Below are positions 45,005 through 54,945 of a stretch of 64,000 nt of DNA, piece by piece. How positions within the stretch are numbered: the first letter of the stretch is position 1; each line of letters begins with the position of its first letter. This DNA is from Pollutimonas subterranea (lineage in GTDB: Bacteria; Pseudomonadota; Gammaproteobacteria; Burkholderiales; Burkholderiaceae_B): assembly GCF_002849655.1 (NCBI RefSeq), contig NZ_PDNW01000003.1:248001-312000 (forward strand), read 5' to 3'. Both the position numbers and the translations under genes were made by a program. The notes under the pieces were generated by a model, which saw nothing but the letters and a program-made list of their open reading frames with translations, did no database searches and was not told the DNA's origin.

Positions 45005-45991
45005 TCCATCCGCCAGAATAAACCAGGCCTTTACGCCCATCGTCCGGATCAGCGATTCGGCATCCGGCAAGGGCATGTTCGAGAGCCCGGTGGATAAGGC
45101 ATCGGCAGTGGTGGCGTTAGACGCCAGCACCGAGACGCTGCGGTACCGCGCTTGGCTTGAACCAGTCCCAGGATCGAAAATATGCGCAAAACGGCCCGCC
45201 GCATCCAGGTGCGTGCCGTAGCCGCCCGACGTGGCCAAAGCATGATTCCGAATCGATACTGTTTCAAATACTTGTTCCGGATGCTCGGGATCGGCGAGGC
45301 CCACACGCCATGGCAACGCATGTTCATGCCGGTCCATTGCCTGGATCTCGCCCATGTCGACCAGCGCGCGATCCAGCCCCGCCTTGCGCAATAACTGTGT
45401 GACCCGATCAGTGATATAGCCTTGGGCAATACCGTTAAGGGTAAGTGCCATGCCGGGGCGCAGCAAGCGGATTCTATCCGCGCCAATCTCGATGCTTTCA
45501 TGGTCCACCAAAGCCAGGACCCGTTCTATCGCCGCCCGTGAAGGTCCGCCCGGATCGGCATGGGCTTGTGAGAAATGGTCTGCATACAGCGTCCACAAAG
45601 GCTGCACGGAAGGATCGAAAGCGCCGCCCGTCACCATACTGAAGTGCCGACTGGTGCTGAGTAAATTCAGCAAATCGGCCGGTGGGGTATCAAGGAACCC
45701 TTGGCGGTTAAGGATGGAGAGGACACTACCGTCTTGATAAAGGCTGAATATTTTTTCCAGCCGGTGCACTTCAGCTACGGACTGGTCGATCAGCCTGCGG
45801 GCAATCTCAGCGTCCGGATGATAGATATGCAATTCCGCGTCGGCGCCCAAGGCAATGCCCCGCCAGCTGGTCAAGGGCGGGGCAGGTGGTGAGTGGGCGA
45901 GCGCGCCGCGCAATGCGCCCGGCACAAGAAGCGAACCCGTGGCGGCCGCCAGTATCCCGATAAAACGGCGCCGGGAAGATAGATTTTTCAA
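44981..45991 (-). CDS. nosX: NosX, FAD:protein FMN transferase (ApbE family)
   Basis: The 336-residue product has a Tat signal (SSRRRFIGILAAATG) and an ApbE domain. It transfers FMN from FAD to a threonine of NosR in the periplasm. Blocks LSTSRHFSMVTGGAFDPSVQPLW, TLNGIAQGYITDRV and SGGYGTHLDAAGRFAHIFDPGTG match ApbE nucleotide and magnesium sites. It is the last gene of the nos operon, overlapping nosL by 4 bp. Confidence 0.95.
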   Translation of the reverse strand: MKNLSSRRRFIGILAAATGSLLVPGALRGALAHSPPAPPLTSWRGIALGADAELHIYHPDAEIARRLIDQSVAEVHRLEKIFSLYQDGSVLSILNRQGFLDTPPADLLNLLSTSRHFSMVTGGAFDPSVQPLWTLYADHFSQAHADPGGPSRAAIERVLALVDHESIEIGADRIRLLRPGMALTLNGIAQGYITDRVTQLLRKAGLDRALVDMGEIQAMDRHEHALPWRVGLADPEHPEQVFETVSIRNHALATSGGYGTHLDAAGRFAHIFDPGTGSSQARYRSVSVLASNATTADALSTGLSNMPLPDAESLIRTMGVKAWFILADGSRVVLEG

Positions 45992-46551
45992 TGTGAAGGT
46001 TCTCCATGTGGCGACGAGGGGGCAGACTTTAATCCCTGGGCCGCAGCATCGTGGTTCAGGATGTAATGTTCCGGCATGTCGTTGAAGCTGACGACTCGTC
46101 CGCGATACTTGTCGGCAAATTCCAGAGCCTTGGCTTTATCGCCAAAGGGCAATGCATCTTCGGCGCCCATTCCTCCGATGAACTCGCTCTCGATGACATA
46201 GAAGGCGCTGCGCGCGTCTATCCAGGTGCCGGTCTCCGGTTGGTTCCAGTCGTGCACCTTGCCCATATCGTGCACGTAGATGGCGCTGATACCCTTGGGC
46301 TCTTCGGGCAGCAGTGTGTAGGCGAACACCTGTTTGATGGCGGTAAACCAGACAGGAGTTTCACGGCCATAGACAAAGATCTGCCCTTTCGGGCCTGAAT
46401 GTTCGACCAGGTTCATGCCGCAATAGTGGCCCACCGAATCAAGGGTGACCTCTTGCGCCGCAGGAGGCTGTGCCTTGGGGTCATCTTCGGTGCCGCATGC
46501 GGACAGCGCCAGAAAGACGAGGAATACACTTGCGAACCGGCGCAACGTCAT
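45988..46551 (-). CDS. nosL: NosL copper chaperone lipoprotein
   Basis: The 187-residue product has a lipoprotein signal (lipobox LSAC, Cys near residue 18) and the NosL copper site HYCGMNLVEHSGPKGQIF with its Cys-x-Met pair. NosL gives Cu(I) to nitrous-oxide reductase through NosDFY. The start at 46551 overlaps the nosY stop as ATGA, and the downstream end overlaps nosX. The tail after residue 170 is short and variable. Confidence 0.94.
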   Translation of the reverse strand: MTLRRFASVFLVFLALSACGTEDDPKAQPPAAQEVTLDSVGHYCGMNLVEHSGPKGQIFVYGRETPVWFTAIKQVFAYTLLPEEPKGISAIYVHDMGKVHDWNQPETGTWIDARSAFYVIESEFIGGMGAEDALPFGDKAKALEFADKYRGRVVSFNDMPEHYILNHDAAAQGLKSAPSSPHGEPSH

Positions 46552-47378
46552 AACTGCCTCCGTTGAAAGAAAGCGGCGGCAAGGGAAAACGGAATCACAA
46601 TCCATAATAACTGAGCAATAACAAGTAGGGGCATGCCCAGACTGGTTTGGCCACTTAAGCCTGCCATTCCTGAGAACATGGACACATTCTCGTACCCCGT
46701 CAGGTTAAGCAGCCTGTACACGTCTGACGGATTGAACAGTAATACTTTGTTCAGCAGCCCGGCGGTAATGAAACGTCCCTGGTCCGCAACCAGGACTCCC
46801 AGCAGCGCCATATCGTAGATCACCACAAAGAAAAGCCAGACGCCGATGGCGATGCCCGCAGCGGTGGCGCGCTCGCGCACCACCGCGCTGATCATGTAGC
46901 CCATGGCAAGAAAGCTTGCACCCAACAATACACTGGCCAGTATCAGGAACGCAAACGCCTGCCATGCGGCCGGGTCAGGTGCGCCATGCACCCATTGCAA
47001 GGCTACGCCGGCCGAGCCATAGCCTACCGTCGTGGCGACGGTGAGAACGACCAGATGGCCGACGAATTTTCCCACCATGATCTGCCATCGCGATACCGGG
47101 TAGCTGAGCAGCAGCGCCATGGTTCCACGGTCTATTTCACCCACGATGGCGTCATAGGCCAATAGCATGGCGATCAAGGGCACCAGAAATATCGACAGGC
47201 TTGAAAGACTGACCACCGTAACTGTCAGCGGGTCGACCTTGACGGCTCCGGTAGGCGAACTGCCCAGAAAGCCCAGCGAAAGTGCCAGCATTGCAAGCAG
47301 CAATGCTGTGGCCAGCACCCAGCGATTACGCAGTCCGTCGCGGACTTCCTTGCCAATAATGATGAAAACAGCATTCAT
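46548..47378 (-). CDS. nosY: NosY, ABC-type permease for NosZ maturation
   Basis: The 276-residue permease has six predicted helices. The cytoplasmic block GEIDRGTMALLLSYPVSRWQIMVGKF lies between helices 2 and 3, as in ABC-2 type permeases. With NosF and NosD it builds the NosDFY complex, which moves copper from NosL to NosZ. It overlaps nosF and nosL by 4 bp each. Confidence 0.95.
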   Translation of the reverse strand: MNAVFIIIGKEVRDGLRNRWVLATALLLAMLALSLGFLGSSPTGAVKVDPLTVTVVSLSSLSIFLVPLIAMLLAYDAIVGEIDRGTMALLLSYPVSRWQIMVGKFVGHLVVLTVATTVGYGSAGVALQWVHGAPDPAAWQAFAFLILASVLLGASFLAMGYMISAVVRERATAAGIAIGVWLFFVVIYDMALLGVLVADQGRFITAGLLNKVLLFNPSDVYRLLNLTGYENVSMFSGMAGLSGQTSLGMPLLVIAQLLWIVIPFSLAAAFFQRRQL

Positions 47379-48280
47379 AAGTCTTCTCGCCTGAGAAAAT
47401 GGGCGTACATATCATCCAGGCTGGGGGTATGTATTTCAATATCGTCGATGGCCACGTTCAAGGTTCCAATGCTGCGCATGGCATCCACCTTGTCGCTTTC
47501 AGTGCAGGCCAACTCGAACTTCGATTCATCGATCCGCTGCCACACGTCGGGCAACAAGCCGGCTGTCGAACCGTCACCAAGTTTCAAGCGGATACGAATG
47601 GGCAGCCCCGCGGTGTGCCGCAACTGAGACATTGATCCATCAGCAATCTTGCTGCCATTTTTCATGACCACAATGCGGTCCGTATGACCATCGAGCTCGG
47701 ATAAGGCGTGCGTGCTGAGCAACACGGTCGAGCCACCATTACGCAGTTCACGCACGATTTCATAGAACATCAGGCGTGAAGCTGGATCCAGGCCGGTGGT
47801 CGGTTCGTCGAACAGCAGCACTTTAGGCTTACCCAGCAGTGCCTGTGCCAGGGCTAATCGTTGACGCATGCCTTTCGAATAGACGCCCACCCGCCGCTGA
47901 GCGGCCTGTGCGATGCCCACCCGGGAAAGAAGGGCCGCATTGGCGGAAACGGGCTGCCGTTTGAGCCGGGCATAGAAAGCCAGCGTCTCGGCGCCTGTCA
48001 GCGATGGATGCAGTGCTACGGTCTCCGGCAGGTAGCCGATGTTGCCACGCATGCGCACTGCAGCGCGCCCTGACGCCTCATGGCCCAGCAACATCACTTT
48101 GCCGGAGCTTGGACGTATCAGTCCGAGTATCAGCTTGATCAGGGTGCTTTTGCCGGCGCCGTTGTGTCCGGCCAGCGCGACACATTCGCCAGCGCGTAGC
48201 GTCAAATCCATATTATTGACAGCACGTTGCTTGCCGTAGTTCTTCGTGACGCCTGACAGCGACACATGAAACTCTGTCAT
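47375..48280 (-). CDS. nosF: NosF, ABC ATPase for NosZ maturation
   Basis: The 301-residue ATPase has Walker A GHNGAGKSTLIKLILG, signature YSKGMRQRLALAQALLG, Walker B VLLFDEPTTGLDP and a C-terminal accessory domain after about residue 220. It drives the NosDFY copper-transfer complex. It overlaps nosD and nosY by 4 bp. Confidence 0.95.
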   Translation of the reverse strand: MTEFHVSLSGVTKNYGKQRAVNNMDLTLRAGECVALAGHNGAGKSTLIKLILGLIRPSSGKVMLLGHEASGRAAVRMRGNIGYLPETVALHPSLTGAETLAFYARLKRQPVSANAALLSRVGIAQAAQRRVGVYSKGMRQRLALAQALLGKPKVLLFDEPTTGLDPASRLMFYEIVRELRNGGSTVLLSTHALSELDGHTDRIVVMKNGSKIADGSMSQLRHTAGLPIRIRLKLGDGSTAGLLPDVWQRIDESKFELACTESDKVDAMRSIGTLNVAIDDIEIHTPSLDDMYAHFLRREDL

Positions 48281-49569
48281 GGCAGGTCCTTTGATTTCTT
48301 CAGTGCATGCAGTATGGGAGCCTCCATGAGTGGGGCGCTATCGACCACACCCCCTGGCAATATGGCGGGGAATTGGGACTGTGCCCACCGGACTATGGAA
48401 ACGGCCGGGCTGTTGAGCAACAAACGGGCGGAAGGCGCCCGCCATATCACCTGATCGATAACGTCATTGGGGCGATAAGCGGTGTCGGCAATTCCGTCGC
48501 CATCGAGGTCGAAGGCGGTGTTATCGCTCCAGTAATTGCCGCGGCCGTTCCTGGACCAGTCCAGGTGACGCGTTCCAACGTACTTGACCTGATTCCGATT
48601 GTTGACGAAAGCATTATTGCTCATGTAGTTGCCTTCGGATCCTGCCGTGAAGTGTATGCCGATGGCGCAGTCCTGGAAATGGTTGCCATCAAATAGATTC
48701 TGGTTGGCGTTATAGATGAAAACGCATTTTTCCCCACCCTCGACCAAATTGCCGGTGATGGTCGAGTTGTTTGCATAATTGAGCATCAAGCCCTGGTCCT
48801 GGCTATTGATGGAGATATTGTCTTTGACGATCAGCTTGTCCGAGAACATGATGGCGTAGCCAATATCATTGCCCACGGAAACATTGTCGCTGACCTCGCT
48901 GTCGTTGGTGTACATATAGTGCACGGCATAACGCAGATCGCTGAAGCGATTGCCGCGGAAGACGTTCCGTTTGCTCGTGTTGACGAAAATACCGTCGCGG
49001 CCCTTTGAAATATCATTGCCAATGACACTAGAGCCGGGCGTATTCCATAAAGTTACCCCGTTACCACGTTCTGCAACCCGCAACTCGCTATTGCCGACGA
49101 TGCGGTTGTCTTGCACGACGACATCATGAGGACCCCACACATAGACGCCGACCGAATTGTCGAGTACATCGTTTTGCTCTACTCGGGCATTGTGGGCGGG
49201 TTTATCAAGAAAAATCCCTGCGTCCATCTCGGAGAGACTCAGGCCTGAATTTTTGACCGTTAGATTGCGTATCGTGACATCAGGCGCCTGGACCCACAGG
49301 GTCCGGCCCTTTCGCTCGCCCAGGATGATGGCTGATCGATCCGCCGGCCCTTCAATGACCAGCGGTTTATCGATGACAATATTGCCCACATATTCGCCTG
49401 GAGCAAGCCGGATAACATCGCCCGATATCGCCGATGCGATGGCGGACTGAAGCTTATCGCCGTCCGCGACATGGATCGTCTTGGCAAGGCTGGCTCCCGA
49501 CAGGCAGAGTCCGATCAACGATACGATGACCGGCCCCAACCATTGCACTAGAGAATATGCAGGTTTCAT
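48277..49569 (-). CDS. nosD: NosD, periplasmic beta-helix copper-transfer protein
   Basis: The 430-residue product has a Sec signal (ASLAKT end) and a right-handed parallel beta-helix of CASH repeats (GVYVWGPHDVVVQDNRIVGNSE, RNVFRGNRFSDLRYAVHYMYTNDSEV). NosD sits on NosFY and receives copper from NosL before passing it to NosZ. It starts 6 bp after nosZ and overlaps nosF. Confidence 0.95.
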   Translation of the reverse strand: MKPAYSLVQWLGPVIVSLIGLCLSGASLAKTIHVADGDKLQSAIASAISGDVIRLAPGEYVGNIVIDKPLVIEGPADRSAIILGERKGRTLWVQAPDVTIRNLTVKNSGLSLSEMDAGIFLDKPAHNARVEQNDVLDNSVGVYVWGPHDVVVQDNRIVGNSELRVAERGNGVTLWNTPGSSVIGNDISKGRDGIFVNTSKRNVFRGNRFSDLRYAVHYMYTNDSEVSDNVSVGNDIGYAIMFSDKLIVKDNISINSQDQGLMLNYANNSTITGNLVEGGEKCVFIYNANQNLFDGNHFQDCAIGIHFTAGSEGNYMSNNAFVNNRNQVKYVGTRHLDWSRNGRGNYWSDNTAFDLDGDGIADTAYRPNDVIDQVIWRAPSARLLLNSPAVSIVRWAQSQFPAILPGGVVDSAPLMEAPILHALKKSKDLP

Positions 49570-49575
49570 GCAGAC

Positions 49576-51492
49576 CTACACAGACGCTTTGGGATGAACG
49601 ATCAACTGACCCGACATTTCCATATGCAAGGCATGGCAGAACCACTGGCAGTAATACCAATGCACCCCGGGCCGACCCGCCTTGAAGGTGATTGAAGCTG
49701 TTGCCTGCGGTCCGATTTCCATGGCCACACCATGTCCCTCCAGCGTAAACCCGTGGGTCAGATCTTCAATGACTTCCATATTGGTCACGACCACGGTGAC
49801 TTCATCACCTTCATTGACCTCGATTTTTTGAAGGCTGAACATCGGCGCTACGGCAATCATGTAGACGCGCACCTTGTTGCCATCGCGAATGACGTTGGCC
49901 GCGCCTTCCAGCGTTACGCCATCCTTCTTGGCCATTTCACGGGCATCTTCCCACATCGGATCGTCACGCTTCCATACGCTTAGAGGCCGAACCTTGCTAC
50001 GATGCACCAGACACATATCGTGGGGTTCGGCAAAACTTGGGCCGTCGTGCACAAGCTTCATTTCATCGCCCGATATATCGATGAGCTGATCGTTTTCGGG
50101 CTTCAAGGGACCCACGTTCAGGAAGCGATCTTTCGAAAACTTATTCAATGAGACCAACCACTTGCCGTCGGCTTCCTTGGTTTCACCCATGGTCGTATGG
50201 TTATGACCGGGCTGATAATGGACGTCGAGCTTCTGGATGATGGGGTCGACTTTTTCACCCTTGTAGGCGCGCTTGGCTTTGTCGATGTCCCACTTGACGA
50301 TCTGACTGTCGATAAACAAGGTGGTGTAGGCATTGCCCCGGCCGTCGAAAGCAGTGTGCAGCGGACCGAGTCCCAACTGGGGCTCTGCCACCACGCAATC
50401 CCGGGGCTTGATCTTGTCTTCGAACAAGTCATCCAGCGTGCGAACGTCAAGAACCGTCACCGTAGGCGATAGCTTGCCAGCCAGTACGACGTGGATGCCG
50501 TCCGGCGCGGCATTGCAGCCGTGTGGCGAATTGGGTACGGGAATGTAGCGCGTATATTTGGAACCATGACGGCCGTCAATGACCGGTACGCCGCCCATTT
50601 CTTTGAAGTCGCCATTCTTGACGGCTTCTTCAATACGCTTGAGGTTGAATACGACGACCCAATCCTGCTCGTTCGCCGAAATCTCTTCGACAGTGACCCC
50701 TTTTTCGGAGTTGTAGCAGGTCGAGAATGAGTATTTGCCCTGGTAATCGGCGTCTCCATTGTCCAGGTTTCCGTCCACCATAACCTGCCACGCCACCTTC
50801 ATGGTGTCGCCATCCAGCGCGGTGTAGACGGCAAAGAAGTTTTTCTTTGGGTCGTCGAGGATCTTTCCGTCGTTGGGCAGAGGAATAATATGTTCGCCGT
50901 TGGCAAACACATAGCCCGTGCGAGGGTAGCGCTGCGGACGCAAGCCATGCACACCCGACACATTGGGTATCTCAGTGATCTTGTCCGTTTTCATGACGTC
51001 GAGACGGATGCGCGCGACACGGGTATTGGCCTTGTCGTTGATGAACAGGAAACGCCCATCGTAGGTGCCGTCGGTAAAGGATAGATGAGGGTGATGCGCA
51101 TCACCGTTCGGGAATATACCGCCCTGATCCTTCAGATATTCGCGAGTCCGCGCAGTGAGCCCTTCCGTCAGGATCTTGCGACTTTCGAGCGTGCGGCCCC
51201 AGCCGGTCGCGCTGCATTGATTGAAGACCGGAATGCGTAAAAGCTCGCGCATCGATGGCAAACCCAATACGCGGACTTCACCAGACTGACCGCTGGAATT
51301 GAACGCATAGTATTCATCGAGTTCGCCTGGACCCACATGTCCGGACATCCCCTTTGCACCCTTCTTGTCGTCCTTGGCATAAGCCGAGGACAAATGGGTA
51401 CCGCCTACCAGGCCGGCGGCTCCGGAAATCGCGGCGGTCCCGAGGAAGCCCCGGCGACTCAGTCCCGGTTTCTCGAATTTTTGATCAGACAT
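49576..51492 (-). CDS. nosZ: Nitrous-oxide reductase NosZ, clade I (Tat-exported)
   Basis: The 638-residue enzyme reduces N2O to N2 in the periplasm. A Tat signal with RRGFLG (13-18) marks clade I. The CuZ propeller has [32 protein letters not shown] and EPHD histidines. The C-terminal cupredoxin domain has the CuA block [18 protein letters not shown] precedes the ATG by 6 bases. It lies 104 bp after nosR. All copper ligands appear present, so the enzyme should be functional. Confidence 0.98.
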   Translation of the reverse strand: MSDQKFEKPGLSRRGFLGTAAISGAAGLVGGTHLSSAYAKDDKKGAKGMSGHVGPGELDEYYAFNSSGQSGEVRVLGLPSMRELLRIPVFNQCSATGWGRTLESRKILTEGLTARTREYLKDQGGIFPNGDAHHPHLSFTDGTYDGRFLFINDKANTRVARIRLDVMKTDKITEIPNVSGVHGLRPQRYPRTGYVFANGEHIIPLPNDGKILDDPKKNFFAVYTALDGDTMKVAWQVMVDGNLDNGDADYQGKYSFSTCYNSEKGVTVEEISANEQDWVVVFNLKRIEEAVKNGDFKEMGGVPVIDGRHGSKYTRYIPVPNSPHGCNAAPDGIHVVLAGKLSPTVTVLDVRTLDDLFEDKIKPRDCVVAEPQLGLGPLHTAFDGRGNAYTTLFIDSQIVKWDIDKAKRAYKGEKVDPIIQKLDVHYQPGHNHTTMGETKEADGKWLVSLNKFSKDRFLNVGPLKPENDQLIDISGDEMKLVHDGPSFAEPHDMCLVHRSKVRPLSVWKRDDPMWEDAREMAKKDGVTLEGAANVIRDGNKVRVYMIAVAPMFSLQKIEVNEGDEVTVVVTNMEVIEDLTHGFTLEGHGVAMEIGPQATASITFKAGRPGVHWYYCQWFCHALHMEMSGQLIVHPKASV

Positions 51493-51596
51493 GAAAACTC
51501 CTTGCGTTGGTTGGCGTCCGTATGCGAGCTGTCGAATGCCGGCGCCGTGGTGAAGTGCAGCTGTATATAGTCAGTAGCAGAGTGAGGTGTGCAATA

Positions 51597-53897
51597 TCAG
51601 GGTTCCGGTTCGGAAGCTGGCCTTTTGGCCGCCGCGGGAATGAAACGGATCACTGTCTCTTCGGGCATGGCGTCCGGCGGTGGCACGTGGCGCTTCTGCC
51701 GTTTGGCATTCTTCTGAATCAGGTGCGGGCATTTCGTTTCGTGGTGGTAGAGCATCTGGCAATGGAGGCATTGAATACACTCATTGGGATTGATGTCTCC
51801 CTCGGGATTGATGGCCTGCACTGGGCATTCGATATTGCAACGCTGACAGGGATTGCCGCAGGTGCGATAGCGACGCAGCCAGTTGAATACCCGTAAACGC
51901 GCAGGAATTGCCAGTGCGGCTCCGAGCGGGCAAAGATAGCGACAGAAGAAGCGTTCAATAAACAGGCCGGCAACCAATAACAACACGGCGAACAATACGA
52001 AGGGCCAATAGCGCACGAACTTCAGGATAATGGCCGTCTTGAAAGGCTCCACTTCGGCCAGCTGTTCAGCGACTGAAAGCTCGTACAGTGAGAACCCGAA
52101 CAGCACGATAAAGATTACGTACTTGATCGTCGAGAGCCGCTGATTCACGCCATGCGGTACATTGATCTGCTTGACGCCCAGGCGTTTGGCAATGCGGTTG
52201 GTGAGTTCCTGCAATGCACCGAACGGACATAGCCAGCCACAGAACGCACCACGGTTCCAGAACACCATGGATATGGCGGTTGCGCACCACAATATGAATA
52301 CAACGGGATCCATCAGGAAATATTCCCAGCGGAAGTCCGTGCGCAATGCGGACGTGAAGGTAAGAACATTGACGACGGAAAGTTGGGCTTGCCCGTACCA
52401 TCCGATCCAAAACAGCGTGAATGTCAGGAATACCAAGCGGAAGCGATCGTAGAAGACGGGTCGGCTTGCCAACTGATCCTGGAAGAAAAACACGCCCACG
52501 AGTATCAACAAGGCGGCCAGTACGGCCGAGACTTGGCCCGTCTTGGCACTCCAGATTTGCTTCCACAGGGGTGGGGCATTTTCGTATTCGGCGGCAATTT
52601 CGACATTGCTGCCGGCCGCGCCTGGAGCGGCGGAAGTGCTGGCATCCGCAGAGCTTTCCGGTGTGGTCGCTGGCGTGGCTACTACCGCGGCAGGATCCGT
52701 ACGCGTATATTCCGATGGCAACTGGTAATCAAGATCGAAGGTAAGGAACGCCTTCTCCTTGACGCTGACGACTCGTTGAACCATAAGCTGCAAGCGCCAT
52801 GGCGCGACAGGATCCAGCGTCGCGTCATCGGGTACGACGAACAGAGCAATTTCCTTGAACCCCGGCGCGCCTTGCGCGAAGATATCGCCCAGGCGTAGAT
52901 GATCGCGGTCTTTGAAGCGAAAACTGTTTTCTTGCTGGATCAGCTCAATGCGATCGAAAATACCGCCGCGCACGTAACCCGACCCCTTGAACGAATAGCG
53001 CCCATTGCCCGCCACAAGGACGGCCTGTTGTCCCGGTTTCAGTCGTTCGCTTAATATCTTCCACTCCGTCTCGCCAAGCAAACTGCGCCCGATTGCAGGA
53101 ACGCTGACGAGCGCTGTATACAGGTCGATGAAATCCTCGTCCGGGTCGCCCGATTCGGGATGGTCGATGGCGCCTTGCCTTCCTGTGGCCTCGAAGGCCT
53201 TGTTGATGCCGTCGACCGTCAGATGCAGACTGCGCACTGCACCATTGGCAACCAGTTCGTCCCAGCCCTGCACCTTATCCTGCGTTTCGTCGACAATGCG
53301 CGCCGCAACCGGCGCTGCCTTGGACTCACTGCTTTCTGCGCTTCCTATGTGATAGGCACGTGCGACACTTATGGCCGAGCGCGTAATGGAGTCGCCGATG
53401 ACCATCATGGTAACGGTGGCGCCGCTGATGATATCCACCGGTGTGGGTGCGCCGTGGCGCGGAGGGGCATCTACAAAATTCAGCCCGACATAACCTTGGA
53501 TAAAGTCGTCGACCTTGGCCTGCGGAATGCCTATCAACACGATAGGTTCGTGGTGCTTGACCAGCTTAGCCCCAACGATTTCACCGTTATCAGCGATGGC
53601 GACGAGCGTATCGATAGGTTTGCTGGAATAGCCCCTCGTATTGACGACATCGGTCGTGAGGTAGACGAGACCTAACTGACGGTCACCCGCATAGGCGCGG
53701 GCTATCATGGGCTTGCCCTCGGGCGGCCCCAGGCGGTCCGCACCGGGGAATATTTCGGCAGGCTTGAGGGTGTCGAGGAATTCGGGAAGCCGCTGTGCAT
53801 GCGAGACCTGAACCATCACGCTAACTGCAAGCAACAAGACAAGAAAAACGAACTGTGCTGCTCGGACTAGCCCATGTAGTCGGGGGAGGCTGATCAT
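51597..53897 (-). CDS. nosR: NosR, membrane flavo-iron-sulfur electron donor for N2O reduction
   Basis: The 766-residue protein starts with a signal/membrane anchor, then a periplasmic FMN-binding domain whose SGATVT motif (158-163) is the covalent FMN site served by NosX. About six membrane helices follow. CGWLCPFGALQEL and CRYLCPLGA are cysteine motifs in the membrane loops, and two 4Fe-4S clusters are bound by CGNPCQRCNIECP and CIQCLHCQMLYHHETKCP at the C-terminus. NosR passes electrons from quinol toward NosZ and is required for nosZ expression. It is the first gene of the operon. Confidence 0.97.
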   Translation of the reverse strand: MISLPRLHGLVRAAQFVFLVLLLAVSVMVQVSHAQRLPEFLDTLKPAEIFPGADRLGPPEGKPMIARAYAGDRQLGLVYLTTDVVNTRGYSSKPIDTLVAIADNGEIVGAKLVKHHEPIVLIGIPQAKVDDFIQGYVGLNFVDAPPRHGAPTPVDIISGATVTMMVIGDSITRSAISVARAYHIGSAESSESKAAPVAARIVDETQDKVQGWDELVANGAVRSLHLTVDGINKAFEATGRQGAIDHPESGDPDEDFIDLYTALVSVPAIGRSLLGETEWKILSERLKPGQQAVLVAGNGRYSFKGSGYVRGGIFDRIELIQQENSFRFKDRDHLRLGDIFAQGAPGFKEIALFVVPDDATLDPVAPWRLQLMVQRVVSVKEKAFLTFDLDYQLPSEYTRTDPAAVVATPATTPESSADASTSAAPGAAGSNVEIAAEYENAPPLWKQIWSAKTGQVSAVLAALLILVGVFFFQDQLASRPVFYDRFRLVFLTFTLFWIGWYGQAQLSVVNVLTFTSALRTDFRWEYFLMDPVVFILWCATAISMVFWNRGAFCGWLCPFGALQELTNRIAKRLGVKQINVPHGVNQRLSTIKYVIFIVLFGFSLYELSVAEQLAEVEPFKTAIILKFVRYWPFVLFAVLLLVAGLFIERFFCRYLCPLGAALAIPARLRVFNWLRRYRTCGNPCQRCNIECPVQAINPEGDINPNECIQCLHCQMLYHHETKCPHLIQKNAKRQKRHVPPPDAMPEETVIRFIPAAAKRPASEPEP

Positions 53898-53929
53898 GCG
53901 GCTACTCTTTCAACGATTGACTGACTTGA

Positions 53930-53971
53930 ATGTTACGCACTTATCGGCTCCGTCATATTGACCTGGGTCAA
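53930..53971 (-). promoter_or_regulatory. FNR/DNR-type promoter of the nos operon
   Basis: The box TTGACC-TG-GGTCAA (53958-53971) is a perfect dyad of the TTGAC-N4-GTCAA type. On the minus strand TAACAT at 53935-53930 is a -10 box. This places the box centre 41.5 bp before the expected start at 53923, exactly the class II spacing of FNR/Crp activators. The regulator, an FNR, ANR or NO-sensing DNR homologue, is outside the window. Confidence 0.85.
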
Positions 53972-54133
53972 TTAGCAAGGGAATTCACTACAAGATTCAC
54001 TGCAAGTAAGAACGGGGAAGAAGACGTGTGATGCTCGGGACCTGCTGCCAACGGGCGGTCCGGATGCCATGGATGCTTTTGTACTGAGCGGAAAGAGCAG
54101 GTGGAGCGGATGGAAGAAGTGGAACGAAAAGCA

Positions 54134-54158
54134 CAACGCGGTGACAAGCACCGCGTTG
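54134..54158 (-). terminator. Intrinsic terminator after azurin
   Basis: CAACGCGGTG and its exact complement (54134-54143 and 54149-54158) with a 5-base loop form a strong hairpin 10 bp past the azurin stop. On the minus strand it is followed by a T-rich GCTTTTCGTT stretch. Confidence 0.85.
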
Positions 54159-54168
54159 TTGACCAAAT

Positions 54169-54618
54169 TTAGCTGCTGAGTTTCAGCGTGCCTGTCATGA
54201 TGGCCCAGTGGCCGGGGAATGAGCAGAAGAACGAGTAGTTCTCACCCGCTGCCAACTTGCTGACGTCGAATGTGACGGAATCGGTTTGACCGCCGCCAAT
54301 GACTTTCGTGTGTGCAATGACGCGGGCATCGTCAGGCTTGACGTAGTCTTTTTCCAGGCCGGCGGTCATGCCGTCAGTGGCTACGCCTTGCTTGTCGGCG
54401 GCTTTCGTCAGGACCCAGTTATGGCCCATGGCGGCTGCAGGAAGTTTGCCCGTGTGTTTCAGATGCACGGTGTATTGGGTGCAACTTTTGTCGACGGTCA
54501 TTTCCTTCATGTTGAACTGCATCGCATCATTGCCTTCGATGGTGGCTTCGCAATTGGCGGCCAGCGCTGGCAGGCTCATGACGGACAGCAGTGCGGCAAA
54601 AGCAACTTTAGCAAACAT
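54169..54618 (-). CDS. azu: Azurin (blue copper protein)
   Basis: The 149-residue precursor has a Sec signal (ending LPALAA) and a mature cupredoxin starting near NCEATI. Copper ligands are His in MGHNW, Cys in FFCSFPGHW, His in the same block and Met in WAIMTG; the disulfide pair NCEA and KSCTQ is present. Azurin shuttles electrons in the periplasm to nitrite, nitric-oxide and possibly N2O reductases. The start at 54618 follows GGAGA by 6 bases. A perfect FNR box lies 105 bp upstream. Confidence 0.97.
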   Translation of the reverse strand: MFAKVAFAALLSVMSLPALAANCEATIEGNDAMQFNMKEMTVDKSCTQYTVHLKHTGKLPAAAMGHNWVLTKAADKQGVATDGMTAGLEKDYVKPDDARVIAHTKVIGGGQTDSVTFDVSKLAAGENYSFFCSFPGHWAIMTGTLKLSS

Positions 54619-54694
54619 AATAAATCTCCGGTGACAACAGTAGTAAACAAAAACCAAGACTCGCAAAAGTACAACGACTCTATCGTACGATGAT

Positions 54695-54736
54695 ATTTAA
54701 TACCAAGGATAGCCGATAAGTCTTGATCCGTATCAA
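54695..54736 (-). promoter_or_regulatory. FNR-type promoter of azurin
   Basis: TTGATCCGTATCAA (54723-54736) matches the FNR consensus TTGAT-N4-ATCAA perfectly. On the minus strand an A+T-rich -10-like stretch (TATTAAAT, about 54702-54695) lies within two bases of the position expected for a class II site at -41.5. Confidence 0.85.
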
Positions 54737-54931
54737 AAAACCAAGGCATTGAGACCGGTGCAATGCAGGCCCGTCTCTCGCACAAGGCAGTCTTCAAGCT
54801 GAAGCCCATTGTACGTGACATGCGCCGTCGAACCCTTGAAAAGCCGCCCGCCCAAGGAGGGTATTCATACGGGTAGTAGCGGATTTCGGCCGCAATCCTG
54901 CAGTGACGCGCGCAAGCGTTTCGTTGTTTAG

Positions 54932-54945
54932 TTGACCCACGTCAA
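54932..54945 (+). promoter_or_regulatory. FNR/DNR-type box before the Aer-like receptor gene
   Basis: TTGAC-CCAC-GTCAA is the same half-site type as the nosR box. It is 88 bp before the ATG of the chemoreceptor. No -10 box lies at the class II distance; CATATT (54961-54966) and ACTATC (54978-54983) are the nearest candidates, so activation geometry is uncertain. Confidence 0.65.

Noticed and set aside
51493-51596. Separate FNR-type promoter between nosR and nosZ
   Set aside because: No TTGA(T/C)-N4-(A/G)TCAA motif was found there; cotranscription with nosR is simpler.
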